45,507 bases of DNA from an uncultured Clostridia bacterium (GTDB lineage: Bacteria > Bacillota > Clostridia > TANB77 > CAG-508): assembly GCA_934149115.1 (NCBI GenBank), contig CAKPDW010000005.1, positions 1-45,507 of the forward strand, in the 5' to 3' direction. Numbering within the stretch: the stretch's first letter is position 1; each line of letters begins with the position of its first letter. Both the position numbers and the translations under genes were made by a program. The notes beneath the pieces are model-generated. The model was given only the letters and a program-made list of their open reading frames with translations, searched no databases and was not told where the DNA came from. Shown here in pieces: positions 1 through 8,666 of the stretch.

Positions 1-264
1 TTGTTGTGTTGGTCTTTGTTGTGGTATACTATCAAATTCGTCTAAACCTGGCAATGTGTTTGCTGGTTGTTGTGTTGCTCTTTGTTGTGGTATACTATCG
101 AATTCATCTAAACCTGGCAATGTGTTTGCTGGTTGTTGTGTTGGCCTTTGTTGTGGTATACTATCAAATTCATCTAAACCTGGTAATGTGCTGGCTGGTT
201 GTTGTGTTGCTCTTTGTTGTGGTATACTATCAAATTCATCTAAACCTGGTAATGTATCTGCTGT
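1..264 (-). repeat. Four in-frame 66-bp tandem repeats encoding a 22-residue unit
   Basis: The motif GGCAATG/GGTAATG recurs at 50, 116, 182 and 248, an exact 66-bp period. The units encode TLPGLDEFDSIPQQR followed by a QPA-type linker. They differ at only a few bases, and the array continues past the window edge. The period is a multiple of three, so unit gain or loss keeps the reading frame. Confidence 0.9.
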
Positions 265-1290
265 TTGTCTTTCTTGTACTGGTCTAGCTGATCTTTGTTG
301 AAGATTATTAATTTCTTCATCTGTATAAACTTTTCTTTCATTTCTAATATCCATATTTCCAGGTATTATAACATTTCCAGTCATTCTTTGTTCTTTACGT
401 TTATTGTCTAATAAATCTATTCCACTTGTTGTTTGTTGTTGTCTTTGCATTCTTTCTTGTTCTTGATTTATTCTTTGTGCGTTTCTTGCATCTTCACGTT
501 TTTCTTTTTCTAATTTCTGTTTTAGTCTTTTTTCTTGTTCTAATTGTTCTATTCTTTTTTGTTCTTGTAATTTTATTTTTTTCTTTCTTTCTTCTTCTGA
601 TTCGTCTGCATATGTTACTAATTCTTGGTATTTTGGACATTCTGCTTCTAGAACAGCTCTTACATTTATTGGTAAACATTTTATTATTATTTTTAATTGT
701 TTATCTGTGTATTGTGAAGCTATGTTGTTAAAACTGTCTACATATCTTTCTTCATTTCTTCCTAATCTTTTATAATGTATTAATATGTTTTGTACTTCTT
801 GTTCTGAAACGTCATCTACTGAGCTTGTATCTACCTGATTTTTAAGTTCATAATATGTTTCTGCTTCTTGTGCTGTACGTGGATTATTTAATAAGGTACA
901 TACATTATCAATTCTTCTGTCTTTTCCTATTAATGCATTATATATTCCATAATCATACATTTTTGATAGTACGTATCCTGCTTTTGTTCTTCTGTCTGTA
1001 CATATTACTGTTATATCCACAAATCTATCTTGTGAACTAAGTTCGTTTGAAATCTCTTTAAATCTTTCTAATATGAATTTGTCAATTACATCATAGTTGT
1101 TATTTGAAAATGGTTCTAAATCTTCACTTATAACTATTCTATCATAAGTTTTATCTTTGTGTATTTCTCTTATTATTGCATTAAAGTAAAATACATTTTT
1201 ATATGAAACTGTTTCTCCATATTTTTTTTGATAGCTTTCTACTATTTTTTTGGAAACGTTTTCATTACTTACTGCAAATAAAATTTTCAT
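1..1290 (-). CDS. Receiver-like / repeat-containing protein, C-terminus cut by window edge
   Basis: The frame is open from an ATG at 1290 (complement) to the window edge, so at least 430 residues are present and the C-terminus is missing. It starts MKILFAVSNENVSKKIVESY. The first 150 or so residues read like a receiver-type alpha/beta domain, as in CpaE/TadZ-like proteins, but I see no P-loop in the visible part. A central stretch is a highly charged coiled coil rich in K, E, R and Q (about positions 480-620). The last visible part is four tandem 22-residue repeats containing TLPGLDEFDSIPQQR. The start follows a G-rich site (GGGGGG) seven bases upstream and lies 26 bases after the preceding VirB2-like gene, so the two are probably co-transcribed. 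The function is not known. An ATPase domain beyond the edge would suggest a pilus or secretion localisation factor. Confidence 0.7.
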   Translation of the reverse strand, partial: MKILFAVSNENVSKKIVESYQKKYGETVSYKNVFYFNAIIREIHKDKTYDRIVISEDLEPFSNNNYDVIDKFILERFKEISNELSSQDRFVDITVICTDRRTKAGYVLSKMYDYGIYNALIGKDRRIDNVCTLLNNPRTAQEAETYYELKNQVDTSSVDDVSEQEVQNILIHYKRLGRNEERYVDSFNNIASQYTDKQLKIIIKCLPINVRAVLEAECPKYQELVTYADESEEERKKKIKLQEQKRIEQLEQEKRLKQKLEKEKREDARNAQRINQEQERMQRQQQTTSGIDLLDNKRKEQRMTGNVIIPGNMDIRNERKVYTDEEINNLQQRSARPVQERQTADTLPGLDEFDSIPQQRATQQPASTLPGLDEFDSIPQQRPTQQPANTLPGLDEFDSIPQQRATQQPANTLPGLDEFDSIPQQRPTQQ

Positions 1291-1316
1291 TTGTTACCCC
1301 CCAGACTTTTTCTGTA

Positions 1317-1739
1317 TTATAAAACCCATCCTTTTGTTACAATTGTAAATACTAATGGCAACACTTGTGCTATTACTAATATTGTAACGAAGGCTATTAT
1401 TAAATTAAATCCTTTATCTCTTATGTCTAATCTTCTTATTCCAATTATGTATTGATATATTGCTCCAATTGCTATTCCTAGCAAACATAGAGGTATACTA
1501 TATATTCTAATAGTATCTAATACCATTGCTGTTATACCATATGCTTTTGAGCCATATTTTTCTGAATACTGTTCTAGTTTTCCTCCTGCAGTTTCTTTTA
1601 TTTTATAAAAGTCACTTGCATTGTCTGACTCTAATACTTCGTTGTTTTCTTCTAAAATTTCTGTATTTGCGTATACTGGAGTGATTATTGCTAATGTAAT
1701 TACTAATAATATTGTTATAAGTGATAGTACTTTTTTCAT
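1317..1739 (-). CDS. Small secreted/membrane protein with VirB2/TrbC-like topology
   Basis: A 140-residue protein beginning MKKVLSLITILLVITLA, a signal peptide with likely cleavage after VYA. A polar segment follows, then two hydrophobic segments (about residues 70-100 and 108-135) separated by the basic loop GIRRLDIRDKG. A signal peptide plus two transmembrane helices and a short basic loop is the architecture of VirB2/TrbC-type pilins; this is topology only, not a proven homology. The start was set at 1739, not the in-frame ATG at 1754, because GGGAGGA lies just upstream of it. A promoter lies at 1789-1817 and the receiver-like gene follows 26 bases downstream. The glucosaminidase upstream and this gene together recall VirB1/VirB2, which is inference. 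Confidence 0.55.
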   Translation of the reverse strand: MKKVLSLITILLVITLAIITPVYANTEILEENNEVLESDNASDFYKIKETAGGKLEQYSEKYGSKAYGITAMVLDTIRIYSIPLCLLGIAIGAIYQYIIGIRRLDIRDKGFNLIIAFVTILVIAQVLPLVFTIVTKGWVL

Positions 1740-1788
1740 TTTATATCCTCCCATTTTTTCCTTTTCTGCCTAATTTTATACATATATT

Positions 1789-1817
1789 ATAATACAATAA
1801 ATTTAAAAAAATATCAA
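1789..1817 (-). promoter_or_regulatory. Sigma-A type promoter of the VirB2-like gene
   Basis: On the minus strand TTGATA (1817-1812), a 17-base spacer, then TATTAT (1794-1789), followed by an AT-rich leader and the GGGAGGA site. Confidence 0.55.
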
Positions 1818-1849
1818 CTGATTTTTCTTATTTTATTTAAATGTTAATT

Positions 1850-1891
1850 GGACTGTTTTAAATGATACTCTTTTTTCATCTAAAACAGTCC
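1850..1891. terminator. Hairpin between glucosaminidase and VirB2-like gene
   Basis: An 11-bp perfect stem (GGACTGTTTTA with TAAAACAGTCC) with a 20-base loop, seven bases after the stop of the glucosaminidase gene. The U-rich tail is better on the plus strand than on the minus, so it may act as a processing or partial terminator hairpin for the minus-strand gene. Confidence 0.5.
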
Positions 1892-1897
1892 TTATTT

Positions 1898-3160
1898 TTA
1901 TAGTCTATTGTATAAGTATGTCATCCATTTGAAAACAGCATTTGCCCAGTTTTTATCGCTTGCATATCTTGTATTTACTCCTGTAAGTGTTGGACCATTA
2001 TAGTACATTCCTGTAGCTGTTTGTCCATCATATATTTCTGTTCCTTTTGGATTTAAATAATTTTTTACTAATACTCTTGCAACTAAGTCTATTCCTTCTG
2101 CATATGTGCTAAATGAATATGAGCCTCCATATGGATTACTGTCATATGCTCCATATCCAAATAGGTTTTTCTTATCGTTTGCTATTTTTGATGTTCCCCA
2201 TCCTCCTTCATGAATTGCCATTGATGCTAGGTAGATTCCATTAATTCCATATTGTCTTTCTGCATAATAAAAATATTCTGCATTTGATGCTAATACGTTG
2301 TTTTTATCTCCACTGTTTCCTGATAAAACTTTCTGGAATTGTGCTAATGATAATCCACTTGGTTTTGTTAAATCCATGTTAAAATCAAGACTTGCTAATA
2401 ATTCTTCTCTTGAGTATTCTACTCCTGCTGAGAAGTTTTGTGCTGTTGTTCCATTTGGATTTATATTTGTGAAACATGCTCTATCTGCATATCCTATTAC
2501 TGTTGCGTATTGTATTTTTAACCAGTTGTTATTTACTACTTCCATTATTGTTGCTTTTTGGTCTTTTGCTATTGTATAGATTTCATTTGCTTTTTTGCTT
2601 GGTGCTTCTCTTATTTTTACTTTTTCAGGTGTTGCCCATATGCTGTCTCCTGCTTTTGGTGTATAATTATTTGTTCCTTCTCCTATTCCTATTTCAACAA
2701 TTTTATTTATTGAGTTTGCTGTTATTTCTCCTTGTATTCTTTCTTCTCCAACGTATTCGTCACCTTTGTATTCTTTTATTATTATCATTTTTTGTTTTCC
2801 GTCTGTTCCTTCTTGCTTCACTCTGATTGTTCCTGTTGGTAAATCAGCATTATCTATGTATTCTGTTGTGTAATCTAAGTCTACTTCATCTACACTTAAT
2901 GTTTTTTTTGTTACATCTGATGTGTTCTTTTTTAATATTTCTTTTACATCTATTTTATTTTTGTTTTCTTCCATTGAAACTTTTTCATTTGTTTTTACTT
3001 CTTCTGTTTGTTTTAATGCTGTTGTTGCTTCCACTTTTTTACAGGATTTAACACTTAAAATTGATGTTAAAATTAATATTATTGCTATTATGAAATATAT
3101 AATTATTCGTTGTTTTACAACTTGATCTTTTGTTTTTACTACATATTTTATTTTTCTCAT
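1898..3160 (-). CDS. Membrane-anchored SH3 and glucosaminidase-domain peptidoglycan hydrolase
   Basis: A 420-residue protein. It has a short basic cytoplasmic N-terminus, one transmembrane anchor (about residues 19-40), a Lys/Glu-rich stalk, an SH3-like cell-wall binding region (about 170-230, GDSIWATPEKVKIREAPSKK) and a C-terminal glucosaminidase domain (about 290-420) with AIHEGGWGTSKIANDKKNLF. The Glu of HEGG is the expected catalytic acid of this LytG/FlgJ-type family, which cleaves glycan strands of peptidoglycan. The start follows AGGAG at six bases. It has its own promoter and a hairpin after the stop. It may open the wall locally for the neighbouring surface apparatus, or simply be a housekeeping autolysin. 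Confidence 0.8.
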   Translation of the reverse strand: MRKIKYVVKTKDQVVKQRIIIYFIIAIILILTSILSVKSCKKVEATTALKQTEEVKTNEKVSMEENKNKIDVKEILKKNTSDVTKKTLSVDEVDLDYTTEYIDNADLPTGTIRVKQEGTDGKQKMIIIKEYKGDEYVGEERIQGEITANSINKIVEIGIGEGTNNYTPKAGDSIWATPEKVKIREAPSKKANEIYTIAKDQKATIMEVVNNNWLKIQYATVIGYADRACFTNINPNGTTAQNFSAGVEYSREELLASLDFNMDLTKPSGLSLAQFQKVLSGNSGDKNNVLASNAEYFYYAERQYGINGIYLASMAIHEGGWGTSKIANDKKNLFGYGAYDSNPYGGSYSFSTYAEGIDLVARVLVKNYLNPKGTEIYDGQTATGMYYNGPTLTGVNTRYASDKNWANAVFKWMTYLYNRL

Positions 3161-3177
3161 TTCTAACTCCTGCTAAT

Positions 3178-3206
3178 ATTTTAATATTTGACTCTTTTTT
3201 TGTCAA
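3178..3206 (-). promoter_or_regulatory. Sigma-A type promoter of the glucosaminidase gene
   Basis: TTGACA (3206-3201), 17-base spacer, TAAAAT (3183-3178) on the minus strand, 18 bases before the ATG at 3160. It is divergent from the promoter at 3240-3268. Confidence 0.65.
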
Positions 3207-3239
3207 TTGAAGTTTTTGGATTTATTTACTTTTTAATTA

Positions 3240-3268
3240 TTGAATATTTTATAAATATATTATATATT
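3240..3268 (+). promoter_or_regulatory. Candidate promoter of the 3307 gene and acyl-CoA synthetase
   Basis: TTGAAT, 17-base spacer, TATATT, 38 bases before the ATG at 3307. The surrounding DNA is very AT-rich, so chance matches are likely. Confidence 0.4.
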
Positions 3269-3306
3269 AATAGAGTACTTTATTATAATTTTGAAAGGAT
3301 TTTATT

Positions 3307-4134
3307 ATGTTTCAAGATAAACAAATAAGAATTGTTGTTGTAATTGCTATATTGATTTTTGTAGTTTTATTATCAATTCTTCTTTTTAATTCTATTAGGA
3401 ATTATTATACAAAGCACGCAAATACTAATGATGAACCAGTTCTTTCTTTGACAACTGATAGTAATATTTTTAATGTTAGTTCTGTTCAGCTTTATTCTTC
3501 TGCTAATGCTTTGAATAATTCAGAAATGCAAAAAGATTATTGGGATTTGAACTTATATCAATATTCTGATATTGCAATTACTATTGATAACAATGTTTCA
3601 ATTGATGGACTTACAAAGAAAAATACTGTAAAAAATATGTATATTGATAATATATCTTATCCAACTATGCCTGATAAAGGGCATCCTGTTTTATATTATA
3701 AGGATGCGAATTTTTTTGGAGTTGGTGTAATAAATGATGAATATTTAATAAACGATAAAGTAGATTTCAATGTTATTTCTTCTAATACTAGTGACGTTGC
3801 TGAGCCTTCTTTTTATGCTGATTGCTCTAATCCTATTTTATTGTCTGCTGTAAATAAAGATATTGTTTCAAATTTTATTATTAGAAATACAAATTCTGCT
3901 ATAACTTTTGATGGCAATTTGCTTTTAGATGCGAATATTTTACTGAGCAATATTGAATATTCTATTTCATTTTCTATTCATATTATTAATGAATTAGATG
4001 AAGAATATATTTCTACGGTGACTATTCCTATTAAATTAGGTGATGATAATGACATTAATACTATTCATGATGGCTCTTATCAAATGACTTTGACAAATTT
4101 ATCTAATAGTAAGTTTTATAAAAAAGAAAATTAA
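3307..4134 (+). CDS. Unknown membrane-anchored extracytoplasmic protein
   Basis: A 275-residue protein I do not recognise. It has a short basic N-terminus, one transmembrane helix (about residues 9-27) and a polar, Asn/Ser/Asp-rich remainder with alternating hydrophobic residues suggesting beta structure, so it is probably an anchored external domain. The start follows GAAAGGA eight bases upstream. The acyl-CoA synthetase begins 30 bases after its stop with its own GAAAGGA site, so the two are probably one transcript. No catalytic motif, cysteine pair or repeat is visible. Confidence 0.6.
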   Translation: MFQDKQIRIVVVIAILIFVVLLSILLFNSIRNYYTKHANTNDEPVLSLTTDSNIFNVSSVQLYSSANALNNSEMQKDYWDLNLYQYSDIAITIDNNVSIDGLTKKNTVKNMYIDNISYPTMPDKGHPVLYYKDANFFGVGVINDEYLINDKVDFNVISSNTSDVAEPSFYADCSNPILLSAVNKDIVSNFIIRNTNSAITFDGNLLLDANILLSNIEYSISFSIHIINELDEEYISTVTIPIKLGDDNDINTIHDGSYQMTLTNLSNSKFYKKEN

Positions 4135-4164
4135 TTTAAGTTTTTGAAAGGATCGATTTAGACA

Positions 4165-5898
4165 ATGAAAAAAAATTTTAACCCTATTTCTTATATGGAA
4201 AAACATTATTTTAGTAGAAAAGATTTTTCTACTTTGAAGGAAATGATTTATTATGTTGGAAATGAATATAGTGATAAACCTGCTTTTATTTTGAAGGATA
4301 GTTCTGGTTATCCTTATACTGTTTCGTATTTCAATTTTCTTAAAGATGTTGAGGCTATTGGAATTTCACTTATTAATAATGGATTTTCAAATAAAAAAAT
4401 TGCAGTAATTGGACGTAATAGTTATAAATGGGCTATTTCTTATCTTGCTGCTTCTATTGTAGGGATTGTTGTTCCTATTGACAAGGAATTACATTCAGAT
4501 GATGTTATTAATTTTATTAATATTTCAGAGGCTTCTGTTATTTTGGGTGATGATAAATATTTAGCTAATTTATATAATTTTCCTCAAAAAATTAATCATA
4601 AAATTGATTTTATTAATTTTGATTTTAAAACTAATACAGATAAATTTTATGGTTTTGATACATTTAGAAGCTCAGGTTTATATAATTTAGAAAATGACCA
4701 AAATCCTTTTAAGAATATAAAAGTTGACCCTGATGAAATGCATTTTCTTTTGTTTACTTCAGGTACAACTGGAAATTCAAAAGGTGTTTGTTTATCTCAC
4801 AGAAATATTTGTTCAAATATTTTCTCTGTTGGTAGCATTGTTAAAGTTGATACTACTACTTCAATTTTGTCAATTTTACCTATACATCACACTTATGAAT
4901 GTACTTTGGGATTCTTGCTTGTAGTTTCAAGTGGTGGTTCTATTGCTTTTTGCGATGGTTTCAAGCATTTGGCTAATAACTTTTTAGAATATAGTCCTAA
5001 TATTATTTTAAGTGTTCCTTTATTACTTGAAAAATTACATAAAAAGATTTATAAAGCTTTACAGGCTTCTTTACCTGAAAAATATTTTAAAACTGGAAAA
5101 CATATTATGGATTCTGTCCCATTTTTTATGCGTCCTTTTATTAGAAGAAAAATTATTAAGTCTTTTGGTGGACGTCTTAAAAAAATTATTGTTGGTGCTT
5201 CAGCTATTGACCCAAAATTATTGGAGTCTTTTAATAAATTTGGCATATTAGTTTTGTCAGGTTATGGATTAACAGAATGTTCACCTTTGGTTGCTGGAAA
5301 TAATGACTTTTTCCATAATTTTGCTTCTGCTGGTCTTCCTATTCCTAATGTTGAATTTATTATTGATTCTCCAAATGAAGATGGTGTTGGTGAAATTTTA
5401 GTTAAGGGTCCAAATGTTATGCTTGGATATTATAATAATCCTGAAGCTACTAATGATACTTTCAAAGATGGTTATTTTAAAACTGGTGACCTTGGAAAAA
5501 TTGATGAGGAAGGTTGGTTATATATAACTGGTAGATGCAAAAGTGTTATTATCACAAAGAATGGTAAAAATGTTTATCCTGAGGAATTAGAAGAAATTTT
5601 AAATAAAAATGATTATATTGAGGAGTCTTTGGTAACAGGTAAATTTAATGAGAATCGTGATGATACGGTTGTTACTGCTCTTATTGTTCCTAATATGGAA
5701 AAGATTAAAAAGAAAATTAAAAAACCTTCTAAAGAGGATATTGCAAATATTATTAATACTGCTATTAAAACTATTAATGAAAAATTACCTAATTTCAAAC
5801 ATATTAAAAATGTTGCAATTAGAGAAAAAGAATTTGAAAAAACTACTACTCAAAAAATTAAGAGATTTGGTAGTAATCTTGAAAAAAAAGATGATTAA
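4165..5898 (+). CDS. AMP-binding long-chain acyl-CoA synthetase family enzyme
   Basis: A 577-residue member of the ANL superfamily, which adenylates a carboxylic acid with ATP and transfers it to CoA or another thiol acceptor. Signature blocks in order are FTSGTTGNSKGVCLSH (A3 phosphate loop, near residue 195), SGYGLTECSP (A5), YFKTGDLGKIDEEGWLYITG (A7/A8 with the ribose-binding Asp) and KNGKNVYPEELE leading into the C-terminal lid, where a Lys near ATTQKI is the expected catalytic A10 Lys. Length and motif spacing fit the long-chain fatty acid-CoA ligase branch; the substrate is inferred. It is the second gene of a two-gene plus-strand operon and ends in a terminator overlapping its stop codon. 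Confidence 0.88.
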   Translation: MKKNFNPISYMEKHYFSRKDFSTLKEMIYYVGNEYSDKPAFILKDSSGYPYTVSYFNFLKDVEAIGISLINNGFSNKKIAVIGRNSYKWAISYLAASIVGIVVPIDKELHSDDVINFINISEASVILGDDKYLANLYNFPQKINHKIDFINFDFKTNTDKFYGFDTFRSSGLYNLENDQNPFKNIKVDPDEMHFLLFTSGTTGNSKGVCLSHRNICSNIFSVGSIVKVDTTTSILSILPIHHTYECTLGFLLVVSSGGSIAFCDGFKHLANNFLEYSPNIILSVPLLLEKLHKKIYKALQASLPEKYFKTGKHIMDSVPFFMRPFIRRKIIKSFGGRLKKIIVGASAIDPKLLESFNKFGILVLSGYGLTECSPLVAGNNDFFHNFASAGLPIPNVEFIIDSPNEDGVGEILVKGPNVMLGYYNNPEATNDTFKDGYFKTGDLGKIDEEGWLYITGRCKSVIITKNGKNVYPEELEEILNKNDYIEESLVTGKFNENRDDTVVTALIVPNMEKIKKKIKKPSKEDIANIINTAIKTINEKLPNFKHIKNVAIREKEFEKTTTQKIKRFGSNLEKKDD

Positions 5899-5916
5899 TT
5901 GCTAATCATCTTTTTT
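5886..5916 (+). terminator. Intrinsic terminator after acyl-CoA synthetase
   Basis: A 12-bp stem (AAAAGATGATTA with TAATCATCTTTT) with a 5-base loop and a U run. The left arm contains the stop codon of the gene. Confidence 0.85.
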
Positions 5917-5944
5917 ACTTTGGTTAAGGTAAAATATTTCCAAA

Positions 5945-5986
5945 ACAAAAAAAGGATTGTAAATATTTATTTACATCCTTTTTTGT
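5945..5986. terminator. Bidirectional terminator between convergent genes
   Basis: An imperfect long stem of ACAAAAAAAGGAT/TGTAAAT with ATTTACATCCTTTTTTGT, A-rich on the left and T-rich on the right, so it can terminate both the plus-strand synthetase and the minus-strand pilus/ROK/YdbC transcripts. Confidence 0.65.
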
Positions 5987-6045
5987 ATGCATGGGTATTG
6001 CTTTTTATAAATTCGTATATAAGAAAAAACTAAATATCGTTTAAT

Positions 6046-6267
6046 TTATTTTTGATATTTTTGTAAAGTTTCTTTTAGTTTATTTAACTCATCTTGTGTT
6101 AATGTTATTCCTTTACCCATTTTTTCGTGTGTTTCATTCCAGTCACGTAAATCGTATTTTGGTTCTCTATCATTCCAGCTAATTAAGTTTAATTCTTTAC
6201 TCCAACCTTTTTCTGTTGTTGATAGTACTCCTATTTTTTCTACAATTTCATATTTAATTTCTGCCAT
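6046..6267 (-). CDS. YdbC/PC4-like single-stranded DNA-binding protein
   Basis: A 73-residue protein matching the Firmicutes YdbC family, bacterial relatives of the eukaryotic coactivator PC4 that bind single-stranded DNA as dimers. Family-typical blocks are GWSKELNLISWNDREPKYDL and RDWNETHEKMGKGITLT, followed by a C-terminal helix. The length equals the usual family length. The start follows AAGGAGAG. It lies 74 bases downstream of the ROK kinase and could be the last gene of the pilus transcript, ahead of the bidirectional terminator at 5945-5986. Confidence 0.85.
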   Translation of the reverse strand: MAEIKYEIVEKIGVLSTTEKGWSKELNLISWNDREPKYDLRDWNETHEKMGKGITLTQDELNKLKETLQKYQK

Positions 6268-6341
6268 CTTTTCTCTCCTTAATCTTTTTTCTTATTTTAT
6301 ATATCTTTTTTTTCGTTTTGTAAATAGTTTTTTATTATTTT

Positions 6342-7251
6342 TTATATTCTTATTGTCGCACCTATTATTCCTGCATCATTTTTTAATTTTGCCAATTCGA
6401 TTTTGGGAATTGCCATACTATTGAATCTGCTATTTTTTTCTTGGATTTTTTCTAATAGTCTATCATATACTGGGTTTCCTTCATAGTATGAGAAACTTCC
6501 TCCTAATACTACAATTTCTGGTTCAAATATATCTATTAAATTGCATATTCCTATTGATAAGTCTTCTATAAATTGTTCTACAACTTCTTCTATTTTTTGG
6601 TTGTTAAAATCTAATAATTGTTCTCTTAAGTATTGACCTGAAAAATCATTGTCTATGTCTAATACTTCTGCTATTTTATTCCTAAATGCTCTTATTGATG
6701 CATATGTTTCAAAACATCCTCTTTTTCCACATGAGCATTGTCTTCCCCCTTTGTTGATTACCATATGTCCGAATTCAAATCCTGAAAATCTTTTTGGTTC
6801 TAGCATTTCTCCTTTTAAGAATGCTGCTCCTCCTATTCCTGTTCCTATTCCTAGAAATATTGCATCTTCATAGTCTCTCATTGCTCCATAGTGTTTTTCT
6901 GCTAGTGCTGCGCATTTTGAATCATTTTTTATTTGCATTGGTAAATTAATATATTTTTGTAATTCTGCAATTAAGTCAAAATCTTCTAATCCAAGATTGG
7001 TAGCTTGTTTTATTATATTATGACTTATTGTTCCTGGTGATGCTATTCCAATAAATTCAATATCATCTAAATCAACATGTGAATCTTCAATTACTCTATT
7101 TAATAAATCTATTATTATTGTAACAATGCTTTCTTTTACATTTACTCTATCTTCTCTTGTTAAAAGTCTTTCTTCTATATTTACTATCATTCCGATTATT
7201 TATTAATCCTACTCCTATATGGCTTCCACCTATATCAATTCCAATTCTCAT
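6342..7251 (-). CDS. ROK-family sugar kinase (glucokinase-like), +1 frameshift at an in-frame CGG codon
   Basis: ROK kinases phosphorylate glucose or related sugars with ATP. The N-terminal phosphate loop MRIGIDIGGSHIGVGLINN is read from ATG 7251, which has an AAGGA site upstream. The rest of the protein is in the +1 frame from 7193 onward (MIVNIEERLL and so on, 282 residues). Skipping the C of the CGG codon at 7194-7192 gives INN-G-MIVNIEER, a normal ROK turn. Other motifs are the NDSKCAALAE catalytic Asp region, LGIGTGIGGA and the zinc-binding CSCGKRGCFE. The ORF beginning at 7190 alone would lack the phosphate-binding loop. The gene starts 23 bases after pilC and is probably co-transcribed. 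It is either a pseudogene, a sequencing error, or expressed by +1 shifting; see findings. Confidence 0.85.
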
Positions 7252-7274
7252 AATAATTCCTTTCTTTTTTCATT

Positions 7275-8645
7275 TTACATATATGAGCTACTAAACATGA
7301 ATCCTCCCATGTAAACCTGAATACATGGTACTAGTACTACGCAAACAAAGAATATTAATACTACTCCAACTAGTAAATAACTTATTTCTGGTAATACTTT
7401 CATTATTTTTTCTAGTATTGCATCTATGTCTGATTCAATAAATCCCATTAATTTGTCCATCATTCTTGGTAGGTCTGTTTGCATTCCAACTTTAAGCATT
7501 TCTGTTGACATTGCATTTCCAAAACCTGATTCTTCAAATGGCTCTACCCATGATTTTCCAATTAAGCAGTTATTTATAGATGTTTCTAGTATTGATAACA
7601 TTACATTATTTTTGGCTACGTTTTTACTTACTTCCAGTGCTTGCTGTATTCTCATTCCATTTTTTAGATTTAATGATATTGCTTTCATTACTCTTGAAAA
7701 GTCAACTGCATATATTAATGGTCCAAATATTGGTGCTTTATATTTGAATAAATGCCATTGATATCTTCCTTTTGGTGTTCTTATATATGCTACAACTGCT
7801 ATTGCTAAAATAACTAATAGTATTACTGGATAAAACCACCAGTTTGCTGCGCTTTTTAAAAATTCTGAAAATTTTTGAGTCATCCATGGTAATTCTTCTT
7901 GTGAACCCATTTGGTCGAATACTTTTTGAATTGTTGGAATTATAAATATTGTTCCTCCAATTAAAAGTACTAACATTCCAAAAAACTGAATTACATTTGG
8001 CATTACTATTTTTTTTACTCTTTTTGCTAATGCTGTCGACGTTTCTAAATATTCCATTGCTTGTTCTAGTGATTTTACTAATGAGCCTGATAATTCGCCC
8101 ACCTTAATCATATTTACGTATATTACTGGAAAAATATGAGAGTAATATTCCATTGTTGTGTACATATTTTCTCCTGATTCCACACCTGCCAGTATATCTT
8201 CTAATATTGATTTGAATGATGGATTTTCAGTAGAATTTATTACTGTTTCTAATGCATGAATATTATTAAAGTCTGCTTTTTTCAATAATAAGAAATTTTG
8301 TGTAAATATGACAACATCTCTTGTAGTTATTTTATGGTTTCTGTTTTTGCTTATTTTTTTGCTTTTTGATGTCATACTTTTTGTTTTTTTATCTGCTGAA
8401 TTGCTGTTATATATTAATCTTACCTGATCTGGTGATAAGTCTCTTAATATTTCTTCTGATGATCTGTGTCTTTTGACTGGTTGTTTTTTTAGGGCTGTTG
8501 CCTCTAGTGCTTGTTGTATATCTATGGGAGTTAATCCATTTTTTTTCAGCATTTTATACAGTTCTTGTTTTGTTACACCATTTACTGTATTTTTTATCAT
8601 TTGCCCTGTTCTGTTATCTATTGCTTTATATTGAAATGATGGCAT
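7275..8645 (-). CDS. pilC: Type IV pilus inner-membrane platform protein PilC
   Basis: A 456-residue member of the GspF/PilC family, the polytopic platform around which the pilus is assembled. It opens with MPSFQYKAIDNRTGQMIKN, the family N-terminus. A basic linker follows, then two T2SSF domains: the first around residues 115-240 ending in transmembrane segments near MLVLLIGGTIFIIP, the second around 320-445 ending in LLVGVVLIFFVCVVLVPCIQ. The repeat core is visible as FNNIHALETVIN in the first half and MRIQQALEVSK in the second. It starts 21 bases after pilT with a TGGAGGG site. It is the last recognisable pilus gene of the operon. Confidence 0.92.
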   Translation of the reverse strand: MPSFQYKAIDNRTGQMIKNTVNGVTKQELYKMLKKNGLTPIDIQQALEATALKKQPVKRHRSSEEILRDLSPDQVRLIYNSNSADKKTKSMTSKSKKISKNRNHKITTRDVVIFTQNFLLLKKADFNNIHALETVINSTENPSFKSILEDILAGVESGENMYTTMEYYSHIFPVIYVNMIKVGELSGSLVKSLEQAMEYLETSTALAKRVKKIVMPNVIQFFGMLVLLIGGTIFIIPTIQKVFDQMGSQEELPWMTQKFSEFLKSAANWWFYPVILLVILAIAVVAYIRTPKGRYQWHLFKYKAPIFGPLIYAVDFSRVMKAISLNLKNGMRIQQALEVSKNVAKNNVMLSILETSINNCLIGKSWVEPFEESGFGNAMSTEMLKVGMQTDLPRMMDKLMGFIESDIDAILEKIMKVLPEISYLLVGVVLIFFVCVVLVPCIQVYMGGFMFSSSYM

Positions 8646-8666
8646 ATTTTCCCTCCATACTTAATT

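Noticed and set aside
1..264. CRISPR-like regularly spaced repeats
   Set aside because: The 66-bp units are contiguous, have no unique spacers and are in frame within a coding region.
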